Under the pieces are notes generated by a model, which was not told the origin of the DNA, did no database searches, and was given only the letters and a program-made list of their open reading frames with translations. Of a stretch of 64,000 bases of DNA, positions 45,330 to 57,140 are shown one piece after another; position 1 is the first letter of the stretch, and the number at the start of each line of letters is the position of its first letter. The stretch comes from Phyto melanocephala. Its lineage: Eukaryota; Arthropoda; Insecta; Diptera; Rhinophoridae. The DNA lies in NCBI GenBank assembly GCA_941918925.1, contig OW799233.1, positions 172,092,235 through 172,156,234 of the forward strand, written 5' to 3'. Position numbers and translations under genes: made by a program.

Positions 45330-46760
45330 TCATGGAGAGGTACACAATTGACCACTGCGTTAAGATTCTGGAAGCCTTTTATAAAACTGTGCATTCAAAT
45401 TAAATAGATTTTGTGCACTTCGTGATCTTTTTTTTTTTTTTGGTCAGCATAATGTAATGCGTTTGGTAAAATTTGGTTGACAAGTAATCTAACTGTATTC
45501 AGATTCCATGTGCTTTGGTCAATTTGTTTAAGATGCTCGTTATCGGAACAATAATGCCCTAAGGCTTCCTAACTGCTACAACAGAAATTACTATTGATAA
45601 TCCCATAGTATCTAATCTTTTTAAAGATCGCTTAAAAGCCGACAGGACCCATTCTTTAGCTAGCTTCTGTGGTAAGGTGGGCTCTTGACCCTGAACAATC
45701 AAACTTAACCATTGCTTTTTTATTTCAGTCCCTTAGGGAGTGAATGAATAGAAGTTGATATGGCTCTATTATAATAATCGACCAAAAGTGGCTACAATCG
45801 GGTGAATTGTGTGCCAATTTCAGCAAAGCGAATTTGTCGCACATGTGACACGCTTACCCAGTTCGTTCCGCGGAAAAAATTGCTGTTGTTCGTGGTAGTG
45901 TGGTAGAAGAGCAGTCAACCTCGACTTGTCGTCAAGCAAAACAATTTAATCTCTCAAGAACATCACTGACGCAAATTTGGAATAAAGATTTGAATTTACA
46001 AGCTGACAATGTTCAATTGACTCAGAAGCTGAAGCCAACTGACCATTATAAGCATCGCCAATGCGACGAATCGTTAATTACAGACAGAAAATCATCTTCG
46101 GAAACGACGTACACTTTAACCTCAGTGGATTCGCTTACAAGTAGACTTGCCGCACTTAAAAAAAAAAATTATAATCCACAAGTGATCTTTGATAAGCCAA
46201 TACATCCACAAAGAGCGACTATTTGGTGCAGTTAAGTGGCTGGTGGCATTATCGGACCTTCTTCGAAAATAAGGTTGGGCAAGCACTAATCGTGAATGGC
46301 GTTAGATATCGCCAGAAATTAAGGATGTGTAAATAATGTTGCCACCTGCCACACAGCCAACGAAGCAAAGAATCTTTTGCGCGAGAAATTAAGAGGCAGT
46401 GTGATCTCACGTTTTGATAATGTTATTTGGCCGCCACTATCTTTTTATTTAATACCGTTTGACTTCTTTTTTTGGTAATTTTTTAAAGAAAAATTATACA
46501 TTAGCAGGCCAAGAACAATTCCAGACATAAAAAATGATATACTTCGGGACATTAATGACTTTAAACCGCAATAAAGTGTCAGCATCATTAAATACATAAA
46601 CCATCGGATAGAAGCAGCCTCCGAAGCAGTGGCGAGTATTTGACCGATATTTTGTTTCACACTTTATTGTCATAAAACCTTCTTTCATAATAAATTATAT
46701 TCGTATCATTATCCGAAAACTTTTTATTTTGTATACAATTAACATCTTGTAGAACACCCT
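45330..46760 (+). mobile_element. mariner copy with an unknown insertion, broken
   Basis: The N-terminal part starts near 45332 (ATGGAGAGGTACACAATTGA). After about 45470 the sequence is unrelated until about 45800. From 45840 the transposase resumes: an open frame 45900-46235 reads STCRQAKQFNLSRTSLTQIW, LTQKLKPTDHYKHRQ and later PIHPQRATIWCS, then stops. Pieces after 46240 (GGIIGPS-like, TCHTANEAKNLLRE, then a C-terminal end near 46650) show the DDE domain with frameshifts. A right terminal repeat with AACACCCTGTTA lies near 46755. Dead copy. Confidence 0.75.
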
Positions 46761-47064
46761 GTTAAATAACCCGGCAGTAAAAGCCATCAGTTTTTTATAT
46801 TTTAAACCTTCTGGAAGCTGGGTTAACGCCTTGCTTTCGATTTGTAATCTCATTCAAGCCTGCGTGCTTTCAAAAGATTTTTAAAGGCTGCTAACCTCTT
46901 TTCTAAAGATCAGATATTCATTCTTATTCTACTTCTTTAAGTGAACATTCCTGTGTACATTTTCTTTTTTTTTTATTGTTGTATTTTTAGCAAGAAAAAA
47001 AGATCCTTTCACCGCTACCAAAATTAAATAAAAGTTAAAAGGAATGAAAAACAAATTAAGAAGA
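46761..47064. other. short non-coding stretch
   Basis: Nothing recognised. Confidence 0.4.
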
Positions 47065-47209
47065 AACAAGTAAGAGCACTATATTCGGCTGTGCCGAATC
47101 TTTTATACCCACCACAAATTTTGTGTCCATTTAAAGCACAATATTTATTATTTTGTTAATCGTTATGGAATAATCTCTTTATAATAAAATATGTATCACT
47201 TTCTTTGTA

Positions 47210-47830
47210 GAGGGTGGTTAAATTTTAAGGGCCCATGTTGAAGGTGAACTACACCAAGTCTTTAAATTTGTTTTCTGCATTTCATTTGACATTTCTCAAT
47301 CTCAAACTTACTCAATTTGATCCGTGGAAAGACTCGCAAATGAGCAACGCTTTAAAGTTATTCAGGTTTTTTATAAAAATGGGCGTTCAAATCAAAATGC
47401 ATTTTGTGCATAATTCTTTTGATCAACATAATCGTTCAAATTCGTCCACAATCGGGAGAATCGTAAAAGTTATTTAAATTTCTGCAAAACAGGTCTGTAT
47501 AAAATGTTAGAACATCTGTGAATGCCTTCTTAGTTCGTTAAATGGGAACCACTGCTTGTTTTTGCGATAGTGTGGCAAAAGAGCAGTCAACCTCGCCTCA
47601 TCATCATGCCCAACAATTGAGCATCAACATTGTCATTGAAAATTTGGACCATCAGATAGAGGAGTGGCGCCAAGGATGGGGGGGGGGGGGGGGCATTTGG
47701 CCGATATTTTGTTAAATACATAATTGAACCATACAAATATTATAATTACAAAAATAAATAATAATAATATCCTAAATAATTTGTGTTTTATTTAAATTCA
47801 ATATCGGTCCTTAAAATTTAACCACCCTTT
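47210..47830 (+). mobile_element. internally deleted mariner inside DINE-like copy 2
   Basis: Ends GAGGGTGGTTAAATTTTAAG and CTTAAAATTTAACCACCCTT are inverted copies. It keeps slightly more sequence than the 24552 copy, including AATGGGAACCACTGCTTG and AGAGCAGTCAACCTCG, which also appear in the mariner at 45330. A 14-G run lies near 47680. Confidence 0.8.
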
Positions 47831-47899
47831 ATAACTTCGATATGCTACTAAAATGCTTTTGTAAATGTAGACTTTCAATGAAAGTAGGCGTTAAAGTAG

Positions 47900-48610
47900 G
47901 CGTGTCAATAAAGTTTCTGCTAATAAATACAACTTAGATAGTTCAGTATAGTCCTTTATTTTCCCTAAAACTTTGTCAATAGAGAAATTACATGAATTTA
48001 AGACAAACCGTTATATGGGAGGTAGGCGTTAAAGTGGGCGTGTCACCTAAACTTTATGGCACAACAATTACATTGATTAGAAGGATATATGTAGCAAATT
48101 TGATCATCATACCTCTAACTTTGGCGGTTTTATGAGCTTTTAAATTTCATTAAAGGTAGATAAAAAAGTGGGCATTATAGTAGGCGTGTCAAAATTATTT
48201 TTGCGAATGAGTACAACTAAGGTGTTTCAATATAGGTTTTTGTTATTCCAAAATCTTTATTAATAGAGAAATTATATGAATTTTAGGTAAAACGTATATG
48301 GGAGGTGGGCGTAAAAGTGGGCGTGCCACCTTAATTTTCTGGCACAGTAATGACATTGCCTAGGGGGATATACGTAGCAAATTTGATCATCATACCTCTA
48401 ACTTTGGCGGTTTTATGAGCTTTTAAATTTCATTAAAGGTAGATAAAAAAGTGGGCATTATAGTAGGCGTGTCAAAGTTATTTTTGGGAATGAGTACAAC
48501 TTAGGTGTTTCAATATAGCCCTTTATTATTCCAAAATCTTTATTAATAGAGAAATTATATGAATTTTAGTTAAAACGTTATATGGGAGGTGGGCCTAAAA
48601 GTGGGCGTGG
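47900..48610. repeat. central tandem repeats, about 284-bp unit, 2.5 units
   Basis: GCGTGTCAA recurs at 47900, 48184 and 48467 (spacings 284 and 283). Units match those at 25199-26215. Confidence 0.85.
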
Positions 48611-49222
48611 CACATTGATTTTCCGTTACAAAAAAGCCCCTCACCAAAAAGCAAAGTGTGCAAAATTTCAGAGTCGTACATCCAATTTTGTTGCTTTTAT
48701 GACGTTTTTATTTTTAAATATACCGAAAAATACACTGTTCGGTATAAATTTTCGTACATTTTGATCGATAGCTCCTCTCCTAATAAAGAGATTTAGATTA
48801 TTTTTGGGTAAAAATATTGTTTTTACTCAGAAAATATATGTTCGAAGTTTCATGAGTCTACGTTTATGCGTTTGGACACAATTCCATTTTATTTGATGTT
48901 TGAAGGACACGGTTTTTTCGACCTACTCTTGCTTTTCGAGCTATAACTCTCGTCCTAATATTCCGATTTAGCCCATTTTCAATACCAACCTTGTCTATAG
49001 GAAAGATTCTGGCAAAATTTGAGCCCTCTAGCTTTTTCGGTGCGACCTCTATCGTGCTTTCAACAGACGGACAGACGAACGGACATAGCTAGATCGTCAT
49101 CAAATCAAACCCTGATTCAGAATATATATACTTTATAGGGTCTAAAATGGATATTTCGATGTGTTACAAACGGAATGACAAAATGAATATACCCCCACCA
49201 TTTTTTTGGTGGCGGGTATAAA

Positions 49223-49587
49223 AATATTGGAAAATAAACAAAAATTCTAAAGAGTAAGTTCAACAGTCCTGATCTTAAAACAAAAAAAAAAAAAAAACAA
49301 AAAAATTTTAATATAAATGCAAAATTTATAAAACGCAAAACTTTTGTTAAAATTTAAAGACAATGAAGCCTTTAAACACAAGAGCTTCCAACGGAGCCCT
49401 TATCAAAAGGTCTTCTGAAAGCCTCGTTTTTAAAAGAGAGTGTGAAACCCATTGCTTTCTAGCTCAACGCGTGTATAACATAAATAAGTGAGCAATGGAA
49501 AACACAGTCCTTTTGTCCCTCAATTAAGTTTAAATAAGGCTTTTACCTTTGGGTCCTACCCTGTTTATAAAATAGAAGAAAATAATT
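49223..49587. other. short non-coding stretch
   Basis: A-rich, nothing recognised. Confidence 0.4.
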
Positions 49588-50410
49588 ATATTTGTACACT
49601 TTATCTGTGGAGCAAAGGATATAGCTTAGTCATTGCGTTTGTTATTTCTACAGTATTCAATTCTGAACACATAAAGTATGTATTTTCTGAAAGCTTATGA
49701 ATAGAGGAGTCGAGTACGTCTGTCCGTGTGTTGGTTGAAAACAACTTTTAGAAGCAACCACATATTCTTCAAGCCTGTGAATGCTGTCAATCTTTTGAAA
49801 ATATCAGGGGATGAATCGCTTTTGAAATTCACCAAAATCGCCCCATAACTTTCTGAGATATAAGCGAATAAACGCGACTGCCTCTCATTTTTCCCATATT
49901 TTTACCACCAAAATTAAAGTTTTCAGCCATAGAATAATTTATAGATACCTTTGCTACTATATAATATGCCTCTAGAGCTATTATATGGGTAATATCTGGG
50001 CATCATCAGGAAGGACTTGACTAGCACAATATGATAGCCGCCACTACAAAATGGCGGACAATAAGCTTATATATGGGCCAGATCTGGTATTTTAAAATGT
50101 AACTTCTTCAATCCCCACAATATTGGTATCAAACAAAAGGGCTTGACCAGTAGAATACAGTAATTTATTTAGAACTGTAAAATCCAAGATGGCGGAAAAT
50201 TTTTTTTTCTTAATATTTGTTTCAAATGAAAGGGCTTGACTAGTAGAATACAGTAAACTACGTGAAAATTCAAAATCAAGGATGGCGTCGGAAATAATGT
50301 AGACAAGTGGCGTATAACATGAAGTCTTAGTTAAGGTACGATGTGGGGTAAACATTATGGTGAAGGGTATTATCAGATTCTACACGGCCGAATATAGCTC
50401 TCTTAGATAT
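49588..50410 (+). mobile_element. DINE-1/mini-me-like element, diverged, with internal repeats
   Basis: The 5' part is degraded (CACTTTATCTGTGGAGCAAA, then CACATAAAGTATGTATTTTC). The 3' part is clear: GTGAAGGGTATTATCAGATT with ACGGCCGAATATAGC. The centre (about 49960-50290) holds imperfect repeats of GGGCTTGACTAGTAGAATAC and CAAGATGGCGGA-like units not seen in the copies at 6184 or 22729. Confidence 0.7.
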
Positions 50411-50778
50411 ATTTTCTTGATATAATGCAGGCTGTAGGGTTTCTTGTGGCTTGGTCTCATTCAATATGCATAAATATAAGCTCATTAAGTCTAAAATAAA
50501 TATTATCACGAAGTAATCTCCAACTTGAGCTAATCGATGATTAATTTTCAATTTAAACAGCCATTTTGCGTTGTCAACTCAATCCAGTTAACTTAACTGT
50601 TTAACTTTTTGTAAGCTCTTTATATTCATATAAGCAGATGATCAAACACGCTGATCATGAGAACTTTCACATAAATTATATCACTTGAAACTCCTGCATT
50701 ATAATTTTTTTTTTCATATCATTTTTGACTTGATAGTTTTTTTATCTCTGCTTCTATTTTAAATAAAAGTGAAGATCT
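50411..50778. other. short non-coding stretch
   Basis: Nothing recognised. Confidence 0.4.
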
Positions 50779-50907
50779 GGGGCCAAATTACGGCGTTCGA
50801 TCACCATCGAAATTTTATTCGAACGATCGAGTTTGCTGTGCTTTAAGTATATAGATTCTAATAAGAATTTTAAAATTTCGATCACGTTAGAATGCCGTAA
50901 TTTGCCC
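50779..50907 (-). mobile_element. MITE, inverted relative of 15009-15139
   Basis: Ends AAATTACGGCGTTCGA and GAATGCCGTAATTTG. The centre GCTGTGCTTTAAGTATATAG is the reverse complement of the centre at 15009-15139, so the two copies lie in opposite orientations. Confidence 0.75.
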
Positions 50908-51007
50908 GCTGATTTTTGTAAATAAAAAAAATGTTCTTAAGTCAAGTCATGTGACTTGCTTTATAACTTTTGTAAAAAGTACAATTAAATCAAATTCTAG
51001 AAATATA

Positions 51008-51101
51008 CTGCCGTATTCATAAACAATATTTAAGGTTCATTGAAGGCTTCTTGAACAAAATTCTGTTACTGAACCCAAAATACTTTTTATGAATACTGCA
51101 G
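51008..51101. mobile_element. foldback MITE relative
   Basis: CTGCCGTATTCATAAACAAT at the left and TACTTTTTATGAATACTGCAG at the right are inverted copies. Shorter than the 35709 copy. Confidence 0.7.
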
Positions 51102-51906
51102 CTAATATTTTTATAAAAAAATTTCATAATTTAAACCATTAATCCCGTTTATACAAACTAATCTATTGCTCATCCTTAAACTTACATTGAAAAATGTACG
51201 TGAATTTTCATTGTGACATATGGCACCCAAATTCTAAACATACAACTACATACATGAACAAATAATTCGATATAAACAAATGTGTATGTAAGAGTTTGCT
51301 CTCACTACTTGTCACTAAATCCAACAAGTAAATGACTTTTACACTTGGGAATGAACACATTTCACAAACACAGATAAATACAGTAGAGTACAGTTATTAG
51401 CTATCGTTTATTTTAATCGATCTCTATATTTATATTTTGTTCTTGGACTTGAAATCAACTGTTTGTTTTTTATATAAAATTTATTTCTGCCGATATTTCC
51501 ATACCAACAAACTATCCATTGTAGGAAGCGAAATATGGTTAGAAAAAAAGAAAAAAAAAAGAAAAAGGATATAAGATCTGCTAGCGAACAGAACTGCGGA
51601 GAATGTTGAATTTCGTTTGGCAAGTCGACTTTGTCGGTGAAAACTCGTTGTGTAAAGTCATATAAAACACACCGAAAAAATATTAGCTGTTAGTGGCGAT
51701 AGAGTTTTATAATGTTTAAACAAAGAAAGAAAAAAAAATAATTAAAAATTTTAATTGTTGTGAAACTCATAGAGTAGATATAAGTTTTATATCTACCATA
51801 GAAAGGGATCTTTAGCCTATACGTAATAAACCTCTGCATGAATGGATTTGATGTTAAAAAGTATATATGAACCTGCAAAGTTCTTACTCGAACTATCTAT
51901 CTTCTA
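51102..51906. other. AT-rich non-coding stretch
   Basis: No exon recognised. Confidence 0.4.
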
Positions 51907-52683
51907 TCTATATATATAAAAATCAATGTGTGTTTGTATGTTTGTTTGTGCTTTATAGACGGTTAAACGGCTGGACCGATTTCCTTGAAATTTTCACAGA
52001 ATCTTTCTGTATGTCTGGAAGGAACTATAGGCTATACTTTGGTTTGAAATTATAAGTGGGCGGGGTGTCACGCCCTATTAAAGAATACGTATTAAATATT
52101 ATATATCACGAAAGTTAATGCAGCTAGAATCTTCAAATTAAGTACGGTAAACGTTGATATCCACACGAACATTTGGGTAAAAATAATTATATACTAAAAT
52201 TCGTATATTTGGAAAACGATATCGATTAGAGTAGTAAAATTTTGCAAGAGCAACTTTGACACCCAAATAATCATTTCTGGAAAAAATAGGTACATAAGAA
52301 ATAGTGGGCGTGGCAGCTCTCATAGCTATTGAATACTAAAATTCGTATATTTGGGAAGCGATAATAGTTAGAGTACCCAAATTTTGCACGAGAAGCTTTG
52401 ACATCTATATGACTATTCTGATAAGAAATGGATGCTTTAGTAATGGTGGGCGTGGCACCTGTTATATGAATTAAATACAAAAATTCGTATATCTGGGAAG
52501 CGACAATAGTTAGAGTACCCAAATTTTGCAAGAGACACTTTGACGTCTATATGATTATTTGAATAAGAAATGGTTGATTTAGTAATATTAGGCGTGGCAC
52601 TTGCAAAATAAATATATTTTTGAACTATAAAATTTTTATTTCATTACGATGGGGGTGGCAAAGCACACCGGGTATTAGTTAGT
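51907..52683 (+). mobile_element. Helitron-like element with 142-bp internal repeats
   Basis: The 5' end is TCTATATATATAAAAATC, followed by GACGGTTAAACGGCTGGACC and GATTTCCTTGAAATTTTC, wording typical of insect non-autonomous Helitrons. The 3' end is GGCAAAGCACACCGGGTATT then AGTTAGT. Three units with exact 142-bp spacing (TTCGTATAT at 52200, 52342, 52484) fill the middle; each has a GGGCGTGGCA/GGCGTGGCAC block. No Rep/helicase. Confidence 0.75.
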
Positions 52684-55429
52684 ACTTAATAAAAAAATAT
52701 TTCATGCCTTTGAAAACAATAAAATTATCGAATATGTTGTTACTCGGCTTTATGTTTACTAATAAGGTACAGATTTGTTTTACACTCGTACTGTCAACAT
52801 ACATTAAGAGAACATATCGAGTAACAAGCGACAACCACACTTCACGAGGTACTTGCAAAACTACATAAAGTTTGACAATTTAAATTTAAATTTAACCATA
52901 TTTTCAAAAATTCAGTGACCATCATAAAAAATGGAAATAAATGAGGCAAGTTTAAAATGTATTTAATTATTTATTCATTGTATTTTTTTTTTATCTGTAT
53001 TATTTTGCATTAGCATCTTTTTAACTTAAGGGGAGTATATATGTATACATACATGCATATGTACATATATTTTTATATATAAATAAATTTGCTTAATATG
53101 ACGACATCAAATGACAGCTTAGTGCCGACTGAGGATGGAAAGGCTAAGCTTTTAATTAGCGTCATGTTTCTTAAACGAGTACAAGTATATTTAGTTGTCT
53201 ATTTTGTAAATTTATTAAAAGTGCTATAAAACAAAAATAAAACAATAAAGTGAAGAGTAACTTTATTTACCAAATCACCTGGAAACGAAAACCAAGTACG
53301 ATCATATTTACGCATTTCTCGGGGGTCTACTGACGTAAGAAACAAGAATAAGTCTATCGAAAAGTTCACCGCATATGGCGAGCTTCGTCCGACTCCATGA
53401 TTGTGTAGATTTTCAGGTAAAAAAAATATGTTTTTTCTTTGGGGGAGAATGTTCGCTTTCAAAAATTTCTCGTTCTTGAAATTCGCAGTTCGCAGTGTAA
53501 AATATTAATATTTTTCCAACAAGTCACTTAAATCTCTGCAAGGGAGGAATTCAACTAATAGATGTCTTGTTAAGAGATAATTCGTTATAAATAGATTCGA
53601 GTGTACATGACAATAATGCAATCATGCAATAAATGTTGGTTTGCACACGTCTGTAAATGTACTAGTGTGTGTGTTTTGAACATATAATTGTGATACAAAG
53701 GTTGTGAGCTTTCATACCAAACGTGTGCAAATAATATTGGTGATGGTGGTGATGATGCTGGTGGTTGTTGATGGTGTACATATAAGTAGTGGCTGAATGG
53801 ATGCATTGCGCCTTCAACCACTTAACACTCGACAGGTACTTACTTAAATGTCACAAAAGTTCGTATGTTTGTGTGTTTATTGATAACAAGACAAACATGT
53901 TAACAATTGCCAACAACACAACACAATCTGAAGCAAGCAACAATTAATACATTAATAATCTCTCCACTCCTTTTTAAACACGCACACACCCACATAGACT
54001 CCTTGACACGCACATACATACACATTCTCGTCAAAAACAGAAACAGACCGACACTTACTAAAGCAAAGCCACTTATTGATTGTTGTTAACAATATGTGAG
54101 TGTATATTCTACGAATATTATTGTGTTGCTGTTGTTGGCAATAATATGTCATTGTTTTCAACACCTTTAATTCCCAAACTGAATAAGTATGTTTCAGGCA
54201 CGATATCCGTATCTTTGTATTTACATATAGACATACATTTGTGTGTATATGTATTTATGTGGGGCAATATACAAATATATTTTTGTTAACATTATAATTA
54301 AACCATGAAACTGATAAACAATTTAAGTGTATACTCATGCCTTCAGTCACGAATCGCAACAATTTCATATACAAATTGCGGCAAACAATAAAAATAAAAT
54401 AAAAATACAAGTGATATTTTATTCATACTTAAAGGTCTCCTTTTACGTAGACAAGAACCATTGAACATTAATTAAACAAAAAAAAAACATATTTTCACAA
54501 TTGTTTTTAAATATTGAACTTTTAAATTTTAAAAATTTTTTCTTCAACATGTTTCAAATAAAGGCACAAGGTTTAAATTAAAATTAATATACAAACTAGC
54601 GACTTTAAAATCTTATATGCCCAAAGTTATGTATTTCATATGTTTATGGCCAATGTTTTTTTTCCAATTTTTTCAGTCTAGACCTATATTTTTTAAGACA
54701 TTTAATTTCGAAAATAAAAGAATAATCTGAATAAGAAACTCAACAAAATTGTCTTATACCTACTTCGTGTATCTAATAACCTTTAATCTATACTTTTTTG
54801 TTGCTATCTTAAATTTCGCTTTAAATTTTAATTTATTTTCTTATTATTTAAAATACAATAAAACTCATATTTTGCTTAGCGGTTTACATTACACTTCCAA
54901 AAACAATTTCTAAACAAACTTTGAAAAGGTAAACATATTGGTGTGAACGCTTCCACAAAATTAGATAAAGTAATTAACAAATTATAATCAATCAGGCCTG
55001 TCACACATTCCAATGGTTATGATTTTAACGCTGTATTTGACACGTCAAACATTTACGTTTTACCTTCTTCAAATTCCTTTTAATTTACATAACAAAAACT
55101 TGCATGCCTTAAGGCGCCATTTTAAAATTTTTCAAAAGGCAAAGTTTACTCTAGACAAATATTTATTTATTTGTTGCTTTTAAAATTGTAAACATTCCAT
55201 ACTTTGCAATGAGAATCTGTGATGCTAAAATAGAGCTTTTAAGGTAATGTATTGAATTTTTCCTTCGCACTTTTCTCATAAAAAAAATTGTAAAAATAAA
55301 ATATTAACAAAATGTTTCCCTTTTTTATGAAATTAATTGGATAAATGCAAAGCCTATCATTATGTTGTATTGTAATGACAACAAAATTTTGCAAAAGTTT
55401 TCAATTTATTTAACTTAAAAGTGGTTTGA
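52684..55429. other. long non-coding stretch; one GC-richer segment
   Basis: Segment 53260-53460 has higher GC and, on the minus strand, an open frame with FSIDLFLFLTSVDPREMRKY and DRTWFSFPG before a donor-like CAGGTGATT. No matching acceptor was found, so it is not called an exon. Around 53720-53780 is a TGGTGATGATGCTGG-type repeat. The rest is A/T-rich. Confidence 0.35.
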
Positions 55430-55897
55430 GTTTAAGTCACACCTTAGTGTCAACTTTTTTTCCTCAATTTTACATTTATTGGTTTAGTGTCAGACAATTT
55501 AAACCATAGATAAATACACAACTGAGCCACGCGTTAAGATTGCTGAAGTATTTTACAATAATAGGCGTTCAAATCAAAATACATCTAGTGCACTTCGATA
55601 TTTTTTTGGTCACCAAAATCTATCAAATGTGTCCACGATCGTGAAAACTATGTGCAAATTTTAGTAAAACAGATTTGTAGAATATGTGAAAATACTTACG
55701 CAGGTTAGTCTAGTTAGTGCTGCAGAAGAGCCGTCAATCCGACTCGTTGTCAGGCCCAATAACTAAAGTGCCTCACGAACACCTTTGATGTGTATTTCGA
55801 ATAAAAATTTAAATTAACACGGTTGCAAGATTCAATTGATTCAAAAGCTGAATCCAACTGACCAATTCAAGCCTTGTCAATACGACTATATGTACTT
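55430..55897 (+). mobile_element. mariner 5' part, broken
   Basis: Upstream TTTAAGTCACACCTTAGTGT and then the N-terminal wording CACAACTGAGCCACGCGTTA, AAGATTGCTGAAGTATTTTA and GTGCACTTCG match the other mariners, followed by a block like LNPTDQFKPCQYD. The sequence ends at the insertion of the hAT-like element at 55898. Its 3' half is not found in line afterwards. Confidence 0.7.
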
Positions 55898-56996
55898 CAA
55901 GGCATATCCATAAGGTATATGCATCGCGGCTTTTGTATGTATGCCAGCACATGTAACACAATTTTTTTTATTTTCTTCTTCATACCCTTCACACAGTGAA
56001 AAAGGCTATATATAGGTTTGTCATTCCTTGTGAAATTTCTACAATTTTCATTTCCGAACCCATAAAGTATATATTTTCTGAAAGCTTATGAATAGGGGAG
56101 TCGATTAAGCTCTGTCAGTCTGTCCGTGTGTATGTTGAAATCAACTTTTTGAAGCCCCCCGACATCGCTTGCACCCGGGTGAGGTATTAAAATATCAGAA
56201 ATATTCGGCAGTAGATCGGTATTGCAAATCGGAAACATCGGTACATAAACAACTGAGATATGAGCAAAAACCCACGACCACCTCGATTTTTTTTCACAAA
56301 AACAACATTACAACAACAACATACATACATACAAACGTGTATACTGGTAGAGTGAGTAATCGTGGCATCGAATACCAGCTGAGCCAAAAAAAAAAATTTT
56401 TTAATTTTTTTATAAATTTTTTTTTTAAATTTTTTTCATTATTTTTTATTTTACATAATATTTATATTTTTATTATTATTTTTATTTTTTTAAGTTTTTT
56501 TTTTATATTTTTTTTAATTTTTTTTTTATTTTGTTTCTGTTTTATATTTATTATTTGTATTTTAATTATTTTTTTTTTATTTATTTTTTTTTTATTTATT
56601 TTTTTTTTTTTAACATACATACTTAAATTTATAATTTTACAATGGGATGTTTTTTATATGTATGTACGTATTTCATATGAGATGAATGGTGATATACTCT
56701 ACTGTAATTGCATGACTACACGTTGTGAAGGGTCTATAAGATTCGGCAAGGCCGAATATAGCACTCTTACTTGTTAATTTTAATATGTTTTCAGAAATTT
56801 AAAGCGAAAACTTTTTATTTGTGGTTTTGTATTCTTCAAAACGTTTTCAACCAATTATTTCTTGTCTAATAAAAACAAACAAAAATAAGTTTGGCAAATG
56901 CAGACAGACTTTTAAAAAAAGTTGGCTACTCTGATAAATTGTATATAAAATAAACAGTCAGCTGTTTAGATACGAGTACCTTATGGATATGCCTTG
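55898..56996. mobile_element. hAT-like MITE carrying a DINE-like element
   Basis: CAAGGCATATCCATAAGGTA at 55898 is repeated in reverse complement ending at 56996. The 8 bp outside are ATGTACTT (55890-55897) and ATGTGCTT (56997-57004), one mismatch. Inside lies a DINE-1/mini-me-like element. The terminal sequence resembles that of the MITE at 60530. Confidence 0.75.
55981..56775 (+). mobile_element. DINE-1/mini-me-like element inside the hAT-like MITE
   Basis: Starts CATACCCTTCACACAGTG, ends GTGAAGGGTCTATAAGATTC, GGCAAGGCCGAATATAGCAC and TCTTACTTGTT. The GTCY block is short (CTGTCAGTCTGTCCGTG). An extra piece GAAGCCCCCCGACATCGCTT at about 56150 is not in the other copies. A 202-codon open frame across the T-rich middle is low-complexity sequence, not a gene. 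Confidence 0.8.
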
Positions 56997-57039
56997 ATGT
57001 GCTTCGAATTTTTAAATAAAAAGACTACAGGAAAACAGA

Positions 57040-57140
57040 TGATTATATTGGTTCAGTTATGTATGGAACAAAATATCGGCTAAATGGACGACTTAATTAA
57101 ACAGCAAAAAAATAAAAGATGTGGACGTTTACAATTAAAA
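57040..57140 (-). mobile_element. mariner 3'-end fragment, reversed
   Basis: Minus strand CCATTTAGCCGATATTTTGT and CATACATAACTGAACC match the 3' ends of the small mariners at 24990-25030 and 47695-47730. It is opposite to the 5' part at 55430, so the locus was rearranged or two insertions are adjacent. Confidence 0.6.

Larger units (their letters stand above)
47065..49222 (-). mobile_element. large DINE/Helentron-like element, copy 2
   Basis: Same ends, order and orientation as 24407-26820: the 5' end is at 49222 (TATACCCGCCACCAAAAAAA) and the 3' hairpin end at 47065. It carries the same small mariner at the same internal place and one tandem unit fewer, giving 2.16 kb. The two elements share a common, already mariner-bearing ancestor. 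Confidence 0.8.

Noticed and set aside
56169..56777. 202-codon open frame on the + strand
   Set aside because: Most of it translates a T-rich simple-sequence core of a DINE-like element (runs of Phe, Ile, Leu). Its ends match the element in other copies, so it is not a gene.
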